A stretch of DNA of 52,250 nt from a candidate division CPR2 bacterium GW2011_GWC2_39_10 (GCA_000993275.1 LBVV01000007.1:1-52250), one strand, 5' to 3'; numbered from the stretch's first letter, positions 39,505 to 47,624 are shown. Notes: generated by a model not told the origin, from the letters alone. Program-made: numbers and translations.

Positions 39505-39911
39505 TGCTTAGAGTGGTTTTTGACACTAACGTTTACATCTCAGCACTTCTTTTTGATGGTCCCCCGAGGCAAATATTAGAGCTTGTCCTGAAGCAGAAAG
39601 TGGTGCTCATTACCTCAGATGATATTATTAATGAAACGGCTAAAACGCTCAAGGGAAAGTTCTCATGGCCTGAACATAAAGTTCAGCAATTTGTAAGGCA
39701 AACAAGCAGATTAGCTGAAGTTTATAATCCCAAAACAAAGCTTGGTGTAATAGAAGATGAACCAGATAACCGAGTTCTTGAATGTGCTGTTACCGGGAAA
39801 GCCAATCTTATTATTTCAGGAGACAACCATTTGCTTGGGCTTAAATCTTATGAGAATATCCCTATTCAAAAACCAAAATACTTAACCTATCTCATGGAGA
39901 AAAAAGATTAA
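39504..39911 (+). CDS. PIN-domain toxin (VapC-like RNase)
   Basis: 135 aa with the PIN acidic triad: D7 in VVFDTNVYISALL, a Glu in DDIINETAKTLKGK and aspartates in EDEPDNRVLECAVTGKANLIISGDNHLLGLKSYENIPI. The layout matches the COG1569 group of PIN toxins that cut RNA until the antitoxin binds them. It starts one base into the antitoxin stop (TAATG). The pair lies between two copies of the R element (38984 and 39928), with the reading direction kept. Confidence 0.93.
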   Translation: MLRVVFDTNVYISALLFDGPPRQILELVLKQKVVLITSDDIINETAKTLKGKFSWPEHKVQQFVRQTSRLAEVYNPKTKLGVIEDEPDNRVLECAVTGKANLIISGDNHLLGLKSYENIPIQKPKYLTYLMEKKD

Positions 39912-39927
39912 TTTTTTAAATATTCTT

Positions 39928-40035
39928 GTTATCCTATCAATCCACTCTAAAAAGAGTTCGAACGAAAGTGCATTTAGGCAACGCACCCCGGCTGAAATTT
40001 AGAAAGCTCCCAAAATGAGGATTTTTTTGGTATTC
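39928..40035 (+). ncRNA. structured RNA-like element, copy R2
   Basis: About 80% identical to R1 through the first 65 bases. GAGTT (39954) can pair with AAGCTC (40004), or CTC with GAG (40017) ahead of seven Ts; GTGC/GCAC form an internal stem. It lies after the toxin gene, before the convergent 40095 gene, with no gene downstream on its strand. Confidence 0.5.
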
Positions 40036-40041
40036 CCGAAT

Positions 40042-40103
40042 AAAAAAGGCCCCTCTTAGGAAGAGAGAAACCTTTTGTTGTGTTCTTTCTTCCCTTAAGG
40101 GGC
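40042..40103 (-). terminator. terminator overlapping the end of the HhH-GPD-like gene
   Basis: Minus strand GCCCCTTAAGGGAAG...CTTCCTAAGAGGGGC then CTTTTTT; the stem covers the stop codon. Confidence 0.8.
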
Positions 40104-41285
40104 ATGAGTCAGTTTTCTAGCTGTCGCAACGTTTTCGCTTGTTGTTTGAAGGCGTACTGGTAAATCGAGTGGTCTGCCACATTCTCCGCAACCGATGCAT
40201 CCGTCATTTGGATTTGCAGACCAGAGCTTACCCTGATGCCTTGTGCAGCGGATTGTTTCCGAGGCTGACATATCTAGAACAAGCGGCTTCTCACCACTAA
40301 TTCTTGGCCGAGAAACAAATATCAGCCCTCCGCTTCCGTTGTAATGGAAGACATGAGGCATATTCCTTTTGCACAGATCCGAAACTATACAGTTTCCGCA
40401 GGTTTGCGAATAAACCTTATACTTTCCTTGGAACTTACGCTTACCGGATTCGTTGGTTAGAGATGATATACCAACATGTTGTCCGTTTATTGTGTATGCT
40501 CCGGGGGCGTATTTGCACATCTCTGCCGAATAGAACCAAACGGCTTCTCCAATCTCGAGCATACTCACATTTCTAGAATGAGCATAATCGATATAGAGCT
40601 GTCTAATCCTATCTCGGAAAGCATTTAATTCCTTCCATGACCTTACTACATTTCCTTGAGTTACCAGCCCCAAACTTCCGAAGAAACGGTTCTGGTGAAC
40701 ATCAATTGGGGGCGGTACGTCACATGGATCTACGAGCCGAGCATCCACTAAGAAATGGACTAAAAGCGAGAGCATCTTTTCCTGAAACCCCAGAAGCTTT
40801 CTTGGACTCCGAAGAACCCTGCCTTGAAGCTTTTGCCAAATTTCAAGCTCGTTTTTGTACTGAAGGGTATCCCCGAAGATATTACGAGGGTCCCCATCCC
40901 AATATTTGTTTAGTACCCTAGCATTGTGCAGTAACCATTCTGGTCTTGTGTTCCAGAATTGAAGACCAACAGCTTTCATCATTTCGCGTATCTCGTCTGC
41001 TGTATAATTGATAGCTGTTTTAGAATCGTAGATCTTGGGCCACCTTTCGTAAAGCCTTCTGTGTCCGCGAAAACTGGCCTCCGCTGGGTTGCCTCCAGAC
41101 ATATGCAGAAGTACAACAAAGAGGAAATTTGCCTGGTCGAACGGTGATTCAAGGTTAGACGGGTAGTTACGACACTCTTGCGGAAGTCTGTACGCTGCAA
41201 AAGGGCCTTGTCCTGTTCTTGATGCGAAAAGGATGCGATCTAGCGCATCATTTGTTCTTGCTTGGTGCCCCATGAGTCTGGCCAA
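40095..41285 (-). CDS. HhH-GPD-like DNA glycosylase family protein with Cys clusters
   Basis: 396 aa from TTG 41285, with AAGGAGGTG eight bases upstream. The middle resembles the endonuclease III/AlkA fold: LYERWPKIYDSKTA...YTADEIREMMKAVGLQFWNTRPEWLLHNARVLNKYW, then LLGFQEKMLSLLVHFLVDARL (hairpin and possible catalytic Lys) and PPIDVHQNRFFGSLGLV (possible catalytic Asp, as VDTHVxR in EndoIII). Downstream cysteines EMCKYAPG...CGNCIVSDLCKRN and CTRHQ...CIGCGECGRP could hold a metal cluster. Base excision of an unusual base is my inference; the match is distant. The gene is clearly G/C richer than its surroundings, suggesting recent gain. Confidence 0.55.
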   Translation of the reverse strand: MARLMGHQARTNDALDRILFASRTGQGPFAAYRLPQECRNYPSNLESPFDQANFLFVVLLHMSGGNPAEASFRGHRRLYERWPKIYDSKTAINYTADEIREMMKAVGLQFWNTRPEWLLHNARVLNKYWDGDPRNIFGDTLQYKNELEIWQKLQGRVLRSPRKLLGFQEKMLSLLVHFLVDARLVDPCDVPPPIDVHQNRFFGSLGLVTQGNVVRSWKELNAFRDRIRQLYIDYAHSRNVSMLEIGEAVWFYSAEMCKYAPGAYTINGQHVGISSLTNESGKRKFQGKYKVYSQTCGNCIVSDLCKRNMPHVFHYNGSGGLIFVSRPRISGEKPLVLDMSASETIRCTRHQGKLWSANPNDGCIGCGECGRPLDLPVRLQTTSENVATARKLTHAP

Positions 41286-41592
41286 TATTCATACACCTCC
41301 TTGACTGAACATACTGTTTATAATTAGGAACTCAGAAGGAGAGGCTTAAGCCTCCACTAATGCCAAGCCATTATATCTCAAAAGTTCGATTTTTAAAATC
41401 CCTTTAATAAATCGAAAAATTATTAAAACAGCAAAAACATTGGTTGATATTAGTGTGGTAATCTTCTTGGTTACTTTACTCTTATTCAAATAAAACTGAT
41501 TAATAGCCGCTTATTTACTTTTAAGCGGTTTTTTTGTTATTTGATATATACTTAATATTCTGGTAAATTATATAAATAAAATCGGAGAAATA
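41286..41592. other. intergenic region before gdhA
   Basis: Holds the minus-strand promoter of the 40095 gene (-10 TATAAT at 41375-41370), a perfect palindrome GAGGCTTAAGCCTC in its 78-base leader, a weak TTCGATTT/AAATCGAA hairpin, and an orphan plus-strand terminator (41506). Confidence 0.6.
41506..41535 (+). terminator. orphan intrinsic terminator upstream of gdhA
   Basis: CCGCTTA / TAAGCGG and seven Ts, with no plus-strand gene before it; a leader attenuator or the end of a small RNA. Confidence 0.65.
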
Positions 41593-42837
41593 ATGAAAAA
41601 TAACCCGCTTGAGAATGCTATGGATCAACTAGAGAAAGCCAGCAAAATCCTTCAAATTGACAGGGAAGAACTGGAAATTTTAGAAACCCCGAAAAAGGAA
41701 ATTCATGTCCAAATACTTCTAAAAACTGCTGATGGAAACATGAAAATTTTAAAAGGATACAGAGTTCAGCATAATGACAGTCGCGGGCCCTTTAAGGGAG
41801 GCATTCGCTTTCATCCCAAAGTTGACTTAGATGAAATAAAGGCGCTTTCTTTTTGGATGTCAATTAAAACTGCTGTTTTAAATATTCCGTACGGCGGATC
41901 AAAGGGCGGCATTGCCGTAAATTCCAAAGAATTATCAGCAAATGAAATAGAAAAAATATCAAGGGCTTATGTTAGATCTATCTTTAAGGATATAGGCCCG
42001 GATGTCGACATTCCGGCCCCGGACGTTTATACAAATCCGCAAATAATGGCCTGGATGGCCGACGAATATTCAACTATCGCCGGACAACATGTTCCCGGAG
42101 CATTTACCGGCAAGCCGGTGGAAGTTGGAGGCTCTAAAGGACGTGACACCGCAACTGCACAAGGCGGCATTTACGTTTTAATGGAAGCCATTAAAAAATT
42201 TAAATTTAAAAAACCTATCTCGGTGGCAATTCAGGGGTTTGGAAATGCCGGTGCCAATGCGGCCAAAATTCTTCACTTTGATGATGAGAAGTTTAAAATT
42301 GTAGCCGTAAGCGACTCTGGGGGTGCCGTCTATAACGAAAAGGGGATAGACGTCCCATTTTTACTTTCACATAAAAAAGAAACCGGAGCAGTAACAGATT
42401 TTAAAGACGCAAGGAATTTGAAACCGGAAGAACTTTTAGAGCTTGAGGTTGATATTTTAATTCCGGCTGCCTTAGAAGGTGCCATTACTTTAGAAAACGC
42501 TAAAAATGTAAAAGCAAAAATTCTTTTAGAACTTGCAAACGGACCAATTACCAAAGAAGCTGAAGACATTTTACTCGGAAAAAATATCCTAATTATCCCC
42601 GATGTTCTGGCAAATGCCGGCGGTGTAACCGTAAGTTATTTTGAATGGACTCAAAATAAAAGCGGTTTTTATCTGGATGAAGAAGAAATACAAAAAATGC
42701 TTTCTAAGAAAATGCGTGAAGCATACAAGGACGTTTTGGATTTGGCGGAAGTTTATAAGATTGATCTTAGAACTGCCGCCTATGTTTTGGCTATATCTAG
42801 AATTGTCGATTCTCAAAAATTAAAGGGGCTGTTTTAA
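41593..42837 (+). CDS. gdhA: glutamate dehydrogenase (Glu/Leu/Phe/Val family)
   Basis: 414 aa; oxidative deamination of glutamate to 2-oxoglutarate and ammonia, or the reverse, with NAD(P). The N-terminal domain has the lysines of the active site: GYRVQHNDSRGPFKGGIRFHP and ALSFWMSIKTAVLNIPYGGSKGGI, and DVDIPAPDVYTN. The Rossmann domain shows VAIQGFGNAGANAAKIL. AAATCGGAGAAAT precedes the ATG. It is a hexamer in other bacteria. It is single-gene, preceded by an orphan terminator that could act as an attenuator. Confidence 0.96.
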   Translation: MKNNPLENAMDQLEKASKILQIDREELEILETPKKEIHVQILLKTADGNMKILKGYRVQHNDSRGPFKGGIRFHPKVDLDEIKALSFWMSIKTAVLNIPYGGSKGGIAVNSKELSANEIEKISRAYVRSIFKDIGPDVDIPAPDVYTNPQIMAWMADEYSTIAGQHVPGAFTGKPVEVGGSKGRDTATAQGGIYVLMEAIKKFKFKKPISVAIQGFGNAGANAAKILHFDDEKFKIVAVSDSGGAVYNEKGIDVPFLLSHKKETGAVTDFKDARNLKPEELLELEVDILIPAALEGAITLENAKNVKAKILLELANGPITKEAEDILLGKNILIIPDVLANAGGVTVSYFEWTQNKSGFYLDEEEIQKMLSKKMREAYKDVLDLAEVYKIDLRTAAYVLAISRIVDSQKLKGLF

Positions 42838-42887
42838 TTAAGAATATATGATATATGTCTTGCAATTTTGCATTGGGAAGGAGAAAC

Positions 42888-43358
42888 ATGATTGAAGTAT
42901 TTTTGCTTAAACTATTAGATGTAATGCTGAATACGGTTAGAAGTGCTTTTTTTGTCAGAAATAAACATTTCTTGGCATCATTACTTACGGCAATTTCAAC
43001 CTTCACTTACTTTTTGATAATTGTCAAACTGTTACAAATAAGTAGCTTTTTTTCTATTGCGCTAGTATCTCTTGCCGCTTTTTTAGGCAGTTATATTCCG
43101 CCAATAATAATACGCAGACTGGAAAAGGACAAGGTTTGGGTTTTTGATATTACCCCAAACTCAAATGAAAATGGGAAGGAATTTGCAAACCAGATGAGGA
43201 ATAAGGGGTTTTCGGTAGTAACCTATAAGAGCTATAACAAAGGTAATGAATGCGTGGTTTGTTCTAAGGTTTTTTCCAAAAACAAAACCCACAGTAGATT
43301 AATAAAGAAAAACATCCCCAGGGGCTTTAAATGGCATATTGTTTCTGCAATAGATTAA
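42888..43358 (+). CDS. DUF5698/DUF2179-type membrane protein
   Basis: 156 aa; start at ATG 42888 (MIEVFLLKLLDVMLNTVRSAFFVRNKHFLASLLTAI) because GGGAAGGAG precedes it. Two or three helices (IEVFLLKLLDVMLN, FLASLLTAISTFTYFLIIVKLLQI, FFSIALVSLAAFLGSYIPPIIIRRLEKDK) and then a small cytosolic alpha/beta domain with cysteines (VWVFDITPNSNENGKEFANQMRNKGFSVVTYKSYNKGNECVVC). The N-terminus resembles DUF5698/UPF0316 proteins; no enzymatic function is known to me. It ends before a convergent glycosyltransferase gene. Confidence 0.75.
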   Translation: MIEVFLLKLLDVMLNTVRSAFFVRNKHFLASLLTAISTFTYFLIIVKLLQISSFFSIALVSLAAFLGSYIPPIIIRRLEKDKVWVFDITPNSNENGKEFANQMRNKGFSVVTYKSYNKGNECVVCSKVFSKNKTHSRLIKKNIPRGFKWHIVSAID

Positions 43359-43365
43359 AAAGCGT

Positions 43366-44022
43366 TTACTTGCGGGTATTGGTCTTAAACTTCAATTTTG
43401 CGTAAATTATTGCCCGAACGATTTGCTTATACATCTTTAATCTTTTTTTGATACCGTAGATAAATCCGTATTTTTTTTCTTTCAAATGCTGAGAAACCCC
43501 ATCCAAAATGATATTTTTTACAACACAACCATTCATTTTAGCGTAAACGTTTATAGAAGTCTCTATTCCGAAATCCGTGATTGTGTTTTTTGCAAAAAAA
43601 CCTTTCCAAAAAACGGTTTTTGCCGCTCTTTGTCCGGAAAGAAAGGGGATTAAGAAATTAAAAATATCCTGTAATTTATATGGCTTAAATCTTCCGCCCA
43701 CCATATCGGCCGAATTTAATGCCTCCAACATTGCCTCAACATGCTTGGGCTTGAAGTTAATCAGATCCGCATCCGCAAATACAACAACTTCGGCCATGGG
43801 ATATTTCTCGCTAACCCTCTTAAAACCAAATTTCATAGCATAACCTTTGCCCCGATTGTTTTTAAGTCTGGCAACATGTACATTTTCTTGCCTGAAATCC
43901 GGCACCGGTTCTTCTTTTGATCCGTCATCAACAACAATAATGGGCCACTTATATTCCAAATTTTTAACTACGTCGGATATATACGGTTCATTAAAAGCAC
44001 AAATGACGATTACAGTTTTCAT
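43366..44022 (-). CDS. family 2 glycosyltransferase
   Basis: 218 aa with the GT-A fold start TVIVICAFNEPYISDVVKNLEYKWPIIVVDDGSKEE, VARLKNNRGKGYAMKFGFK and a DxD motif in VVVFADADLINFK, the metal-nucleotide site of GT2 enzymes. It transfers a sugar from a nucleotide donor to lipid or polysaccharide; the C-terminal region is basic (KEKKYGFIYGIKKRLKMYKQ) and may contact the membrane. AAAGGAG lies eight bases before the ATG. A PGPGW-type small membrane protein lies upstream on the same strand, possibly in the same transcript. Confidence 0.92.
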   Translation of the reverse strand: MKTVIVICAFNEPYISDVVKNLEYKWPIIVVDDGSKEEPVPDFRQENVHVARLKNNRGKGYAMKFGFKRVSEKYPMAEVVVFADADLINFKPKHVEAMLEALNSADMVGGRFKPYKLQDIFNFLIPFLSGQRAAKTVFWKGFFAKNTITDFGIETSINVYAKMNGCVVKNIILDGVSQHLKEKKYGFIYGIKKRLKMYKQIVRAIIYAKLKFKTNTRK

Positions 44023-44045
44023 AATTTCTCCTTTGTAAAAGTGCT

Positions 44046-44291
44046 CTATTTGTTTTTTCTCTTCATGAGAGCTTCTTTTACTTGTTTTGGAAGCTTGTTT
44101 AAAATGAATTTGCTTATTTTATTCTTTTCACCCAAAATTAACACACCAATAATAATAAGCAACCATCCCGGTATTATTGGCAAAACCAAACCGGCAATCC
44201 CAAAAATGATAGCCAGCACACCTCCAATAAAAATAAAGAAGTATCCGATTCGCTTTATGTAGTCTGTAATTTTCTTTAAAATTGAATCCAT
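44046..44291 (-). CDS. small PGPGW-type transmembrane protein
   Basis: 81 aa with the motif LPIIPGWLLIIIGVLIL between two helices (YFFIFIGGVLAIIFGIAGLVLPIIPGW and WLLIIIGVLILGEK), typical of the Transmemb_PGPGW family of small membrane proteins, and a basic C-terminal tail (KQVKEALMKRKNK). Function unknown. Its -10 box TGGTATAAT is ten bases from the ATG, so the leader is about 4 nt; a weak CAGG is the only possible ribosome-binding site. It lies 23 bases upstream of the glycosyltransferase gene on the same strand. Confidence 0.8.
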   Translation of the reverse strand: MDSILKKITDYIKRIGYFFIFIGGVLAIIFGIAGLVLPIIPGWLLIIIGVLILGEKNKISKFILNKLPKQVKEALMKRKNK

Positions 44292-44301
44292 AATCTGCCT
44301 G

Positions 44302-44310
44302 ATTATACCA
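44302..44310 (-). promoter_or_regulatory. extended -10 TGGTATAAT for the PGPGW gene
   Basis: Minus strand; ten bases from the ATG. Confidence 0.6.
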
Positions 44311-44313
44311 TAA

Positions 44314-44342
44314 TTGAGAATTCTCGAGAAATATAGTAAAAT
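44314..44342 (+). promoter_or_regulatory. ABC-transporter promoter with nested palindromes
   Basis: -35 TTGAGA (44314-44319), 17-base spacer, -10 TAAAAT. GAGAATTCTC (44316-44325) and TTCTCGAGAA (44321-44330) are overlapping perfect palindromes across the -35 and spacer. Confidence 0.6.
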
Positions 44343-44369
44343 GATAACTGTGAAATAAACAAGGGAAAT

Positions 44370-45287
44370 ATGATGGATACGGTAATTAGTGTTAAAAACC
44401 TGGTTAAGGAATACAAAGACCTTAGGGCTGTAAATAATGTTTCTTTTGAAGTTCTAAAGGGAGAAATATTCGGTTTGCTGGGAGAAAATGGAGCCGGAAA
44501 AACCACGACCCTAGAAATGATCGAAGGCATAAGAAAGCCTACATCGGGAACAATAAAAGTGTTGGGACTGGAAATAAAAAAAGAGATGAACAAAATAAAA
44601 GAGAAAATTGGAGTTCAACTTCAGTCGTCCGCTTACTACAATTATCTTTCGCTAAAAGAAATTCTTGAATTATTCGGCCAGTTTTATGGTAAGGAAGTTG
44701 ACGCTTTAAAACTTTTAGAAATGGTCGACTTAAGTTATAAGGCTAATTCGTACGTCGGTAAACTTTCCGGAGGCCAAAAGCAAAGGTTTTCCATTATTGC
44801 CAGTCTTGTTAATGACCCCGAAATTGTTTTTTTGGACGAACCAACTACCGGCCTGGATCCGTTAGCGAGGCGAAACTTGTGGGAATTAATTGCCAAAATT
44901 AAAGATCAGGGCAAAACAATTATTTTAACAACTCATTATCTAGAAGAAGCGGAAGTTTTGTGTGACAGGGTGGCCATAATGGAAAAGGGGGAAATTTTAA
45001 AGATAGACGAAACCCATAAACTTATAGAAAGCTCGAAGGAACCTTATAAGATCAGCTTTTATGCTCCGAAAATTAAAGAAAATGCCTTAAAACAATTGGA
45101 AAATATGGGAAGACTGAGCAACTTGGGGGGCAAAACTAATCACTTCGAAATGAGGTTAAAGACACAAACACTGCTAAATATTGCAATAAGCATTATTCAT
45201 GAATATAAACCTGAAAGCCTAACTGTCGGCAGGTCAACTTTAGAAGATCTATTTATAGAACTAACCGGAAAAAGGATAGAGGAATAA
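44370..45287 (+). CDS. ABC-2 type transporter ATP-binding protein
   Basis: 305 aa. Walker A GENGAGKTTT, Q-loop VQLQSS, signature LSGGQKQR, Walker B IVFLDEPTTG and switch His in LTTHYLEEA. The C-terminal 80 residues (PYKISFYAPKIKENALKQLENMGR...) form the domain seen in NatA/CcmA-like exporters. It energises the permease encoded two bases downstream. Drug, sodium or surface-polymer export are possible; the cargo is not evident. ATG 44370 and 44373 are both possible starts. The promoter has palindromes that suit a repressor. Confidence 0.94.
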   Translation: MMDTVISVKNLVKEYKDLRAVNNVSFEVLKGEIFGLLGENGAGKTTTLEMIEGIRKPTSGTIKVLGLEIKKEMNKIKEKIGVQLQSSAYYNYLSLKEILELFGQFYGKEVDALKLLEMVDLSYKANSYVGKLSGGQKQRFSIIASLVNDPEIVFLDEPTTGLDPLARRNLWELIAKIKDQGKTIILTTHYLEEAEVLCDRVAIMEKGEILKIDETHKLIESSKEPYKISFYAPKIKENALKQLENMGRLSNLGGKTNHFEMRLKTQTLLNIAISIIHEYKPESLTVGRSTLEDLFIELTGKRIEE

Positions 45288-45288
45288 T

Positions 45289-46371
45289 ATGTATAAGTTA
45301 TTTTTAGCCGATTTAAAAATGCTGATCAGAAACAAACAAGCATTATTCTGGAGCTTATTTTTTCCTTTAATATTTACTTTTGTATTTGGATCTTTTTTTG
45401 CTAAGGGAGATGGGGGCAGCGGAACTCTAAGTATTGTAAATAAATCGAACACGGAAATTGCTAAAAATTTTGAATCTAGTCTAAAAGATACTGGTATATT
45501 TAAGGTTCAAAATGATGACAGCTTTGATAAAGCAAAAGAACTGGTGGACAAGGACAAGGTTTCTGTAGCCGTTTATATTCCGGAGAAGTTCGGCTCGCTA
45601 GAACCCGGTGACCCAAAGAAAATAAAAATTTACTATGTTCCCACCAATAGGCAAGCCGGAAGCATTATAGAAAGCTTTTCTAACACATATTTGACGTCTG
45701 TAAATATGCAAGTTCAAAAAGCGCTACCAATTTTTAGCGTGGAGAAGGAAGAAGGCAATAAGCCTAAGTTTAATTATTTCGATTTTATCTTAATTGGCCT
45801 TATTGGAATGGCTCTTATGAATTCATCTGTTCAGGGAGTTGCCATAGCCATGAGTAGATACAAGGAAGACAAAATATTAAAAAGGCTAACAACAACCCCC
45901 GTAAAATCCTGGCAATTTATTGGAGCTGAGGTTTTTTCAAGATTGGTGCTTAATTTTGTTCAAGTAAGCCTGATTCTTCTTGTTGGAGTTTATGCTTATG
46001 ACGCACACATAAATGGAAGTATCTTTTTGGTATATATCCTCTCATTAATTGGAGCTATCCTGTTTCAATCTATGGGCTTTGTCATAGCTGCCTTCTCCAA
46101 AACCACTGATGCGGCAGAAGGAATGTCAACCGCCATAACAATTCCAATGATGTTTTTAGCCGGAGTATTTTTCCCCATAGACAGCCTGCCGAAGTGGTTA
46201 AGCTCCATAGTTCAATATTTACCACTAGCGCCGCTTCTTAAAAATTTGAGGGGGGTAGCTTTGGAAAAAAATTCTGTTTTTGACAACCCTTATAATATGG
46301 GGTTGGTTTTGGTGTGGATAGTTATAATGTTGCTTATTGCAGCTAAAAGGTTTCGGCTATCAGAAGAATAA
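45289..46371 (+). CDS. ABC-2 type transporter permease
   Basis: 360 aa. The first helix (ALFWSLFFPLIFTFVFGSFF) is followed by a large outside loop of about 130 residues (SIVNKSNTEIAKNFESSLKDTGIFKVQNDDSFDKAKELVDKDKVSVAVYIPEKF) and five more helices (FDFILIGLIGMALMNSSVQGVAIAM, FIGAEVFSRLVLNFVQVSLILLVGVYAY, SIFLVYILSLIGAILFQSMGFVIAAFS, TAITIPMMFLAGVFFPI, MGLVLVWIVIMLLIAA). This is the ABC2_membrane_3 form. It starts two bases after the ATPase stop, forming one exporter with it. Confidence 0.92.
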   Translation: MYKLFLADLKMLIRNKQALFWSLFFPLIFTFVFGSFFAKGDGGSGTLSIVNKSNTEIAKNFESSLKDTGIFKVQNDDSFDKAKELVDKDKVSVAVYIPEKFGSLEPGDPKKIKIYYVPTNRQAGSIIESFSNTYLTSVNMQVQKALPIFSVEKEEGNKPKFNYFDFILIGLIGMALMNSSVQGVAIAMSRYKEDKILKRLTTTPVKSWQFIGAEVFSRLVLNFVQVSLILLVGVYAYDAHINGSIFLVYILSLIGAILFQSMGFVIAAFSKTTDAAEGMSTAITIPMMFLAGVFFPIDSLPKWLSSIVQYLPLAPLLKNLRGVALEKNSVFDNPYNMGLVLVWIVIMLLIAAKRFRLSEE

Positions 46372-46435
46372 AATACAACATCACATAAGAAGTATTTACG
46401 GAACCTTAAAAATACAATAGGAGAGGAAGGTAGAA

Positions 46436-47020
46436 ATGGAATATACTTTGCGGCCAACAAAGCTACCCGTAGTTCTAAATGAGTCTCTAAATGCCTTAAT
46501 TGATTATGACACGCTTCATTTAAAAATGCAGACATGGGAAGAATACGAAAGCCAAATATTTTATGAAAATCCGTATTATCTTCATTTTCTATATGAAAGT
46601 ATTGATAAATACTGCAAGGATACTGAATTTGCACTTCAGCTTCCGATTCAGACATACTTAAGATTTGTTGGAGTTTTTGTTTACCGATTATTAAAATCTC
46701 AATGTGAAATTAACGTGCTAAACGATCAATTAATGGGAATTAATTCTCTTTTAGCCAAAAATTTGCCACAGATATCGAAACATATTTATGAATTGGTTCT
46801 GAAAATTCAGGATCCCAAAAAAAAATTTGAAGCAGTAGAGTTTGCAGATTACAAGATTCTCCAATTCATTTCTAGGTTAACAATAGCAGTATCAAAAAAA
46901 GAGTCAAAAAAAATTAAGGAAGACAATTTAGAATTCCTTACAAGAGCAATAAAGGAATATTCGACATTAGCATATTACATGCTTTACGCCCAGTGTGTCG
47001 AAAATGAAAATTACTTATAA
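46436..47020 (+). CDS. 194-aa helical hypothetical protein
   Basis: AGGAGAGGAAGG precedes the ATG. The product is soluble and mostly helical, rich in Leu, Tyr and Glu (LHLKMQTWEEYESQIFYENPYYLHFLYESIDKYCKD, VYRLLKSQCEINVLNDQLMGINSLLAKNLPQISKHIYELVLKIQ). No family is recognised. Its terminator is split by a 161-base repeat element inserted in the loop. Confidence 0.65.
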   Translation: MEYTLRPTKLPVVLNESLNALIDYDTLHLKMQTWEEYESQIFYENPYYLHFLYESIDKYCKDTEFALQLPIQTYLRFVGVFVYRLLKSQCEINVLNDQLMGINSLLAKNLPQISKHIYELVLKIQDPKKKFEAVEFADYKILQFISRLTIAVSKKESKKIKEDNLEFLTRAIKEYSTLAYYMLYAQCVENENYL

Positions 47021-47230
47021 AACCGCATTTTGAAATTTTTTCAAACTAAACTGGACTTACGCAAAATGGCACATCTATCCAAGCCGAAAACAAGTGAGAT
47101 AAAATCTCTTTTCTCTACTGGAAGCATATTTGTAGATACGCTGACAGAAGAAAAAGGGATTTTAGCCGCTTTTAGTTGGTTTGGGAGGTGTGATAGTTTG
47201 CGTAAGTCCAGTAAAATATGCGGTTTTTTT
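47020..47230 (+). terminator. intrinsic terminator interrupted by an insertion
   Basis: Left arm AAACCGCAT (47020-47028) and right arm ATGCGGTTTTTTT (47218-47230) pair perfectly, but a 161-base TIR element with a TAAA duplication lies in the loop. Confidence 0.75.
47051..47211. mobile_element. MITE-like element with 15-base TIRs
   Basis: Perfect 15-base inverted ends CTGGACTTACGCAAA / TTTGCGTAAGTCCAG and a 4-base target duplication TAAA (47047-47050 and 47212-47215). It has an internal hairpin GAGAT-AAA-ATCTC-TTTT and no ORF. The sequence is unrelated to the 11.5/25.5/52.1 kb element. Confidence 0.88.
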
Positions 47231-47360
47231 ATTTTAAGCTACTATTTTTTATTAAAAAATATGAAGTATTTTGCATTTTTTTTATATAAAGACCATAAAG
47301 CATTCCACTAACAAAAAGAATATCATCAGACCAATATTAATATTATGAAAGGGGGAACTA

Positions 47361-47624
47361 ATGATTGTTAATTTACTAGCTTGGGTCTTGCTTGGTTTAA
47401 TTGCCGGCTGGATTGCAAATTTAATTGTTCCGGAAGTAACCGGTGCCGGAATTTGGAGCAATGTTGTGGTTGGCATTATTGGAGCAATTGTTGGTGGATT
47501 TGTTTTCCAAGCCCTTGGGGGGCCAGGAATATCCGGTCCATTTAGCTTTTATAGCATACTGGTTGCAATAGCCGGTGCGGCGATTCTTTTATCCTTGGCT
47601 AAAATGCTTCAAACTAGAGCGTAG
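47361..47624 (+). CDS. GlsB/YeaQ/YmgE family membrane protein
   Basis: 87 aa with three Gly-rich helices (LLAWVLLGLIAGWIANLIVP, SNVVVGIIGAIVGGFVFQAL, SFYSILVAIAGAAILLSLAKM), the pattern of the transglycosylase-associated/GlsB family of stress-induced small membrane proteins. AAAGGGGG precedes the ATG. Its role is unsettled even in E. coli. The phosphoribosyltransferase gene follows 15 bases later and may be co-transcribed. Confidence 0.9.
   Translation: MIVNLLAWVLLGLIAGWIANLIVPEVTGAGIWSNVVVGIIGAIVGGFVFQALGGPGISGPFSFYSILVAIAGAAILLSLAKMLQTRA

Noticed and set aside
40304-41200. Several ORFs in other frames of the HhH-GPD-like gene
   Set aside because: They arise because its composition is G/C richer, which leaves fewer stops; none has a start signal.
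47030-47311. 93-aa plus-strand ORF across the MITE
   Set aside because: Runs through both inverted repeats and the terminator; no ribosome-binding site and no protein-like conservation.
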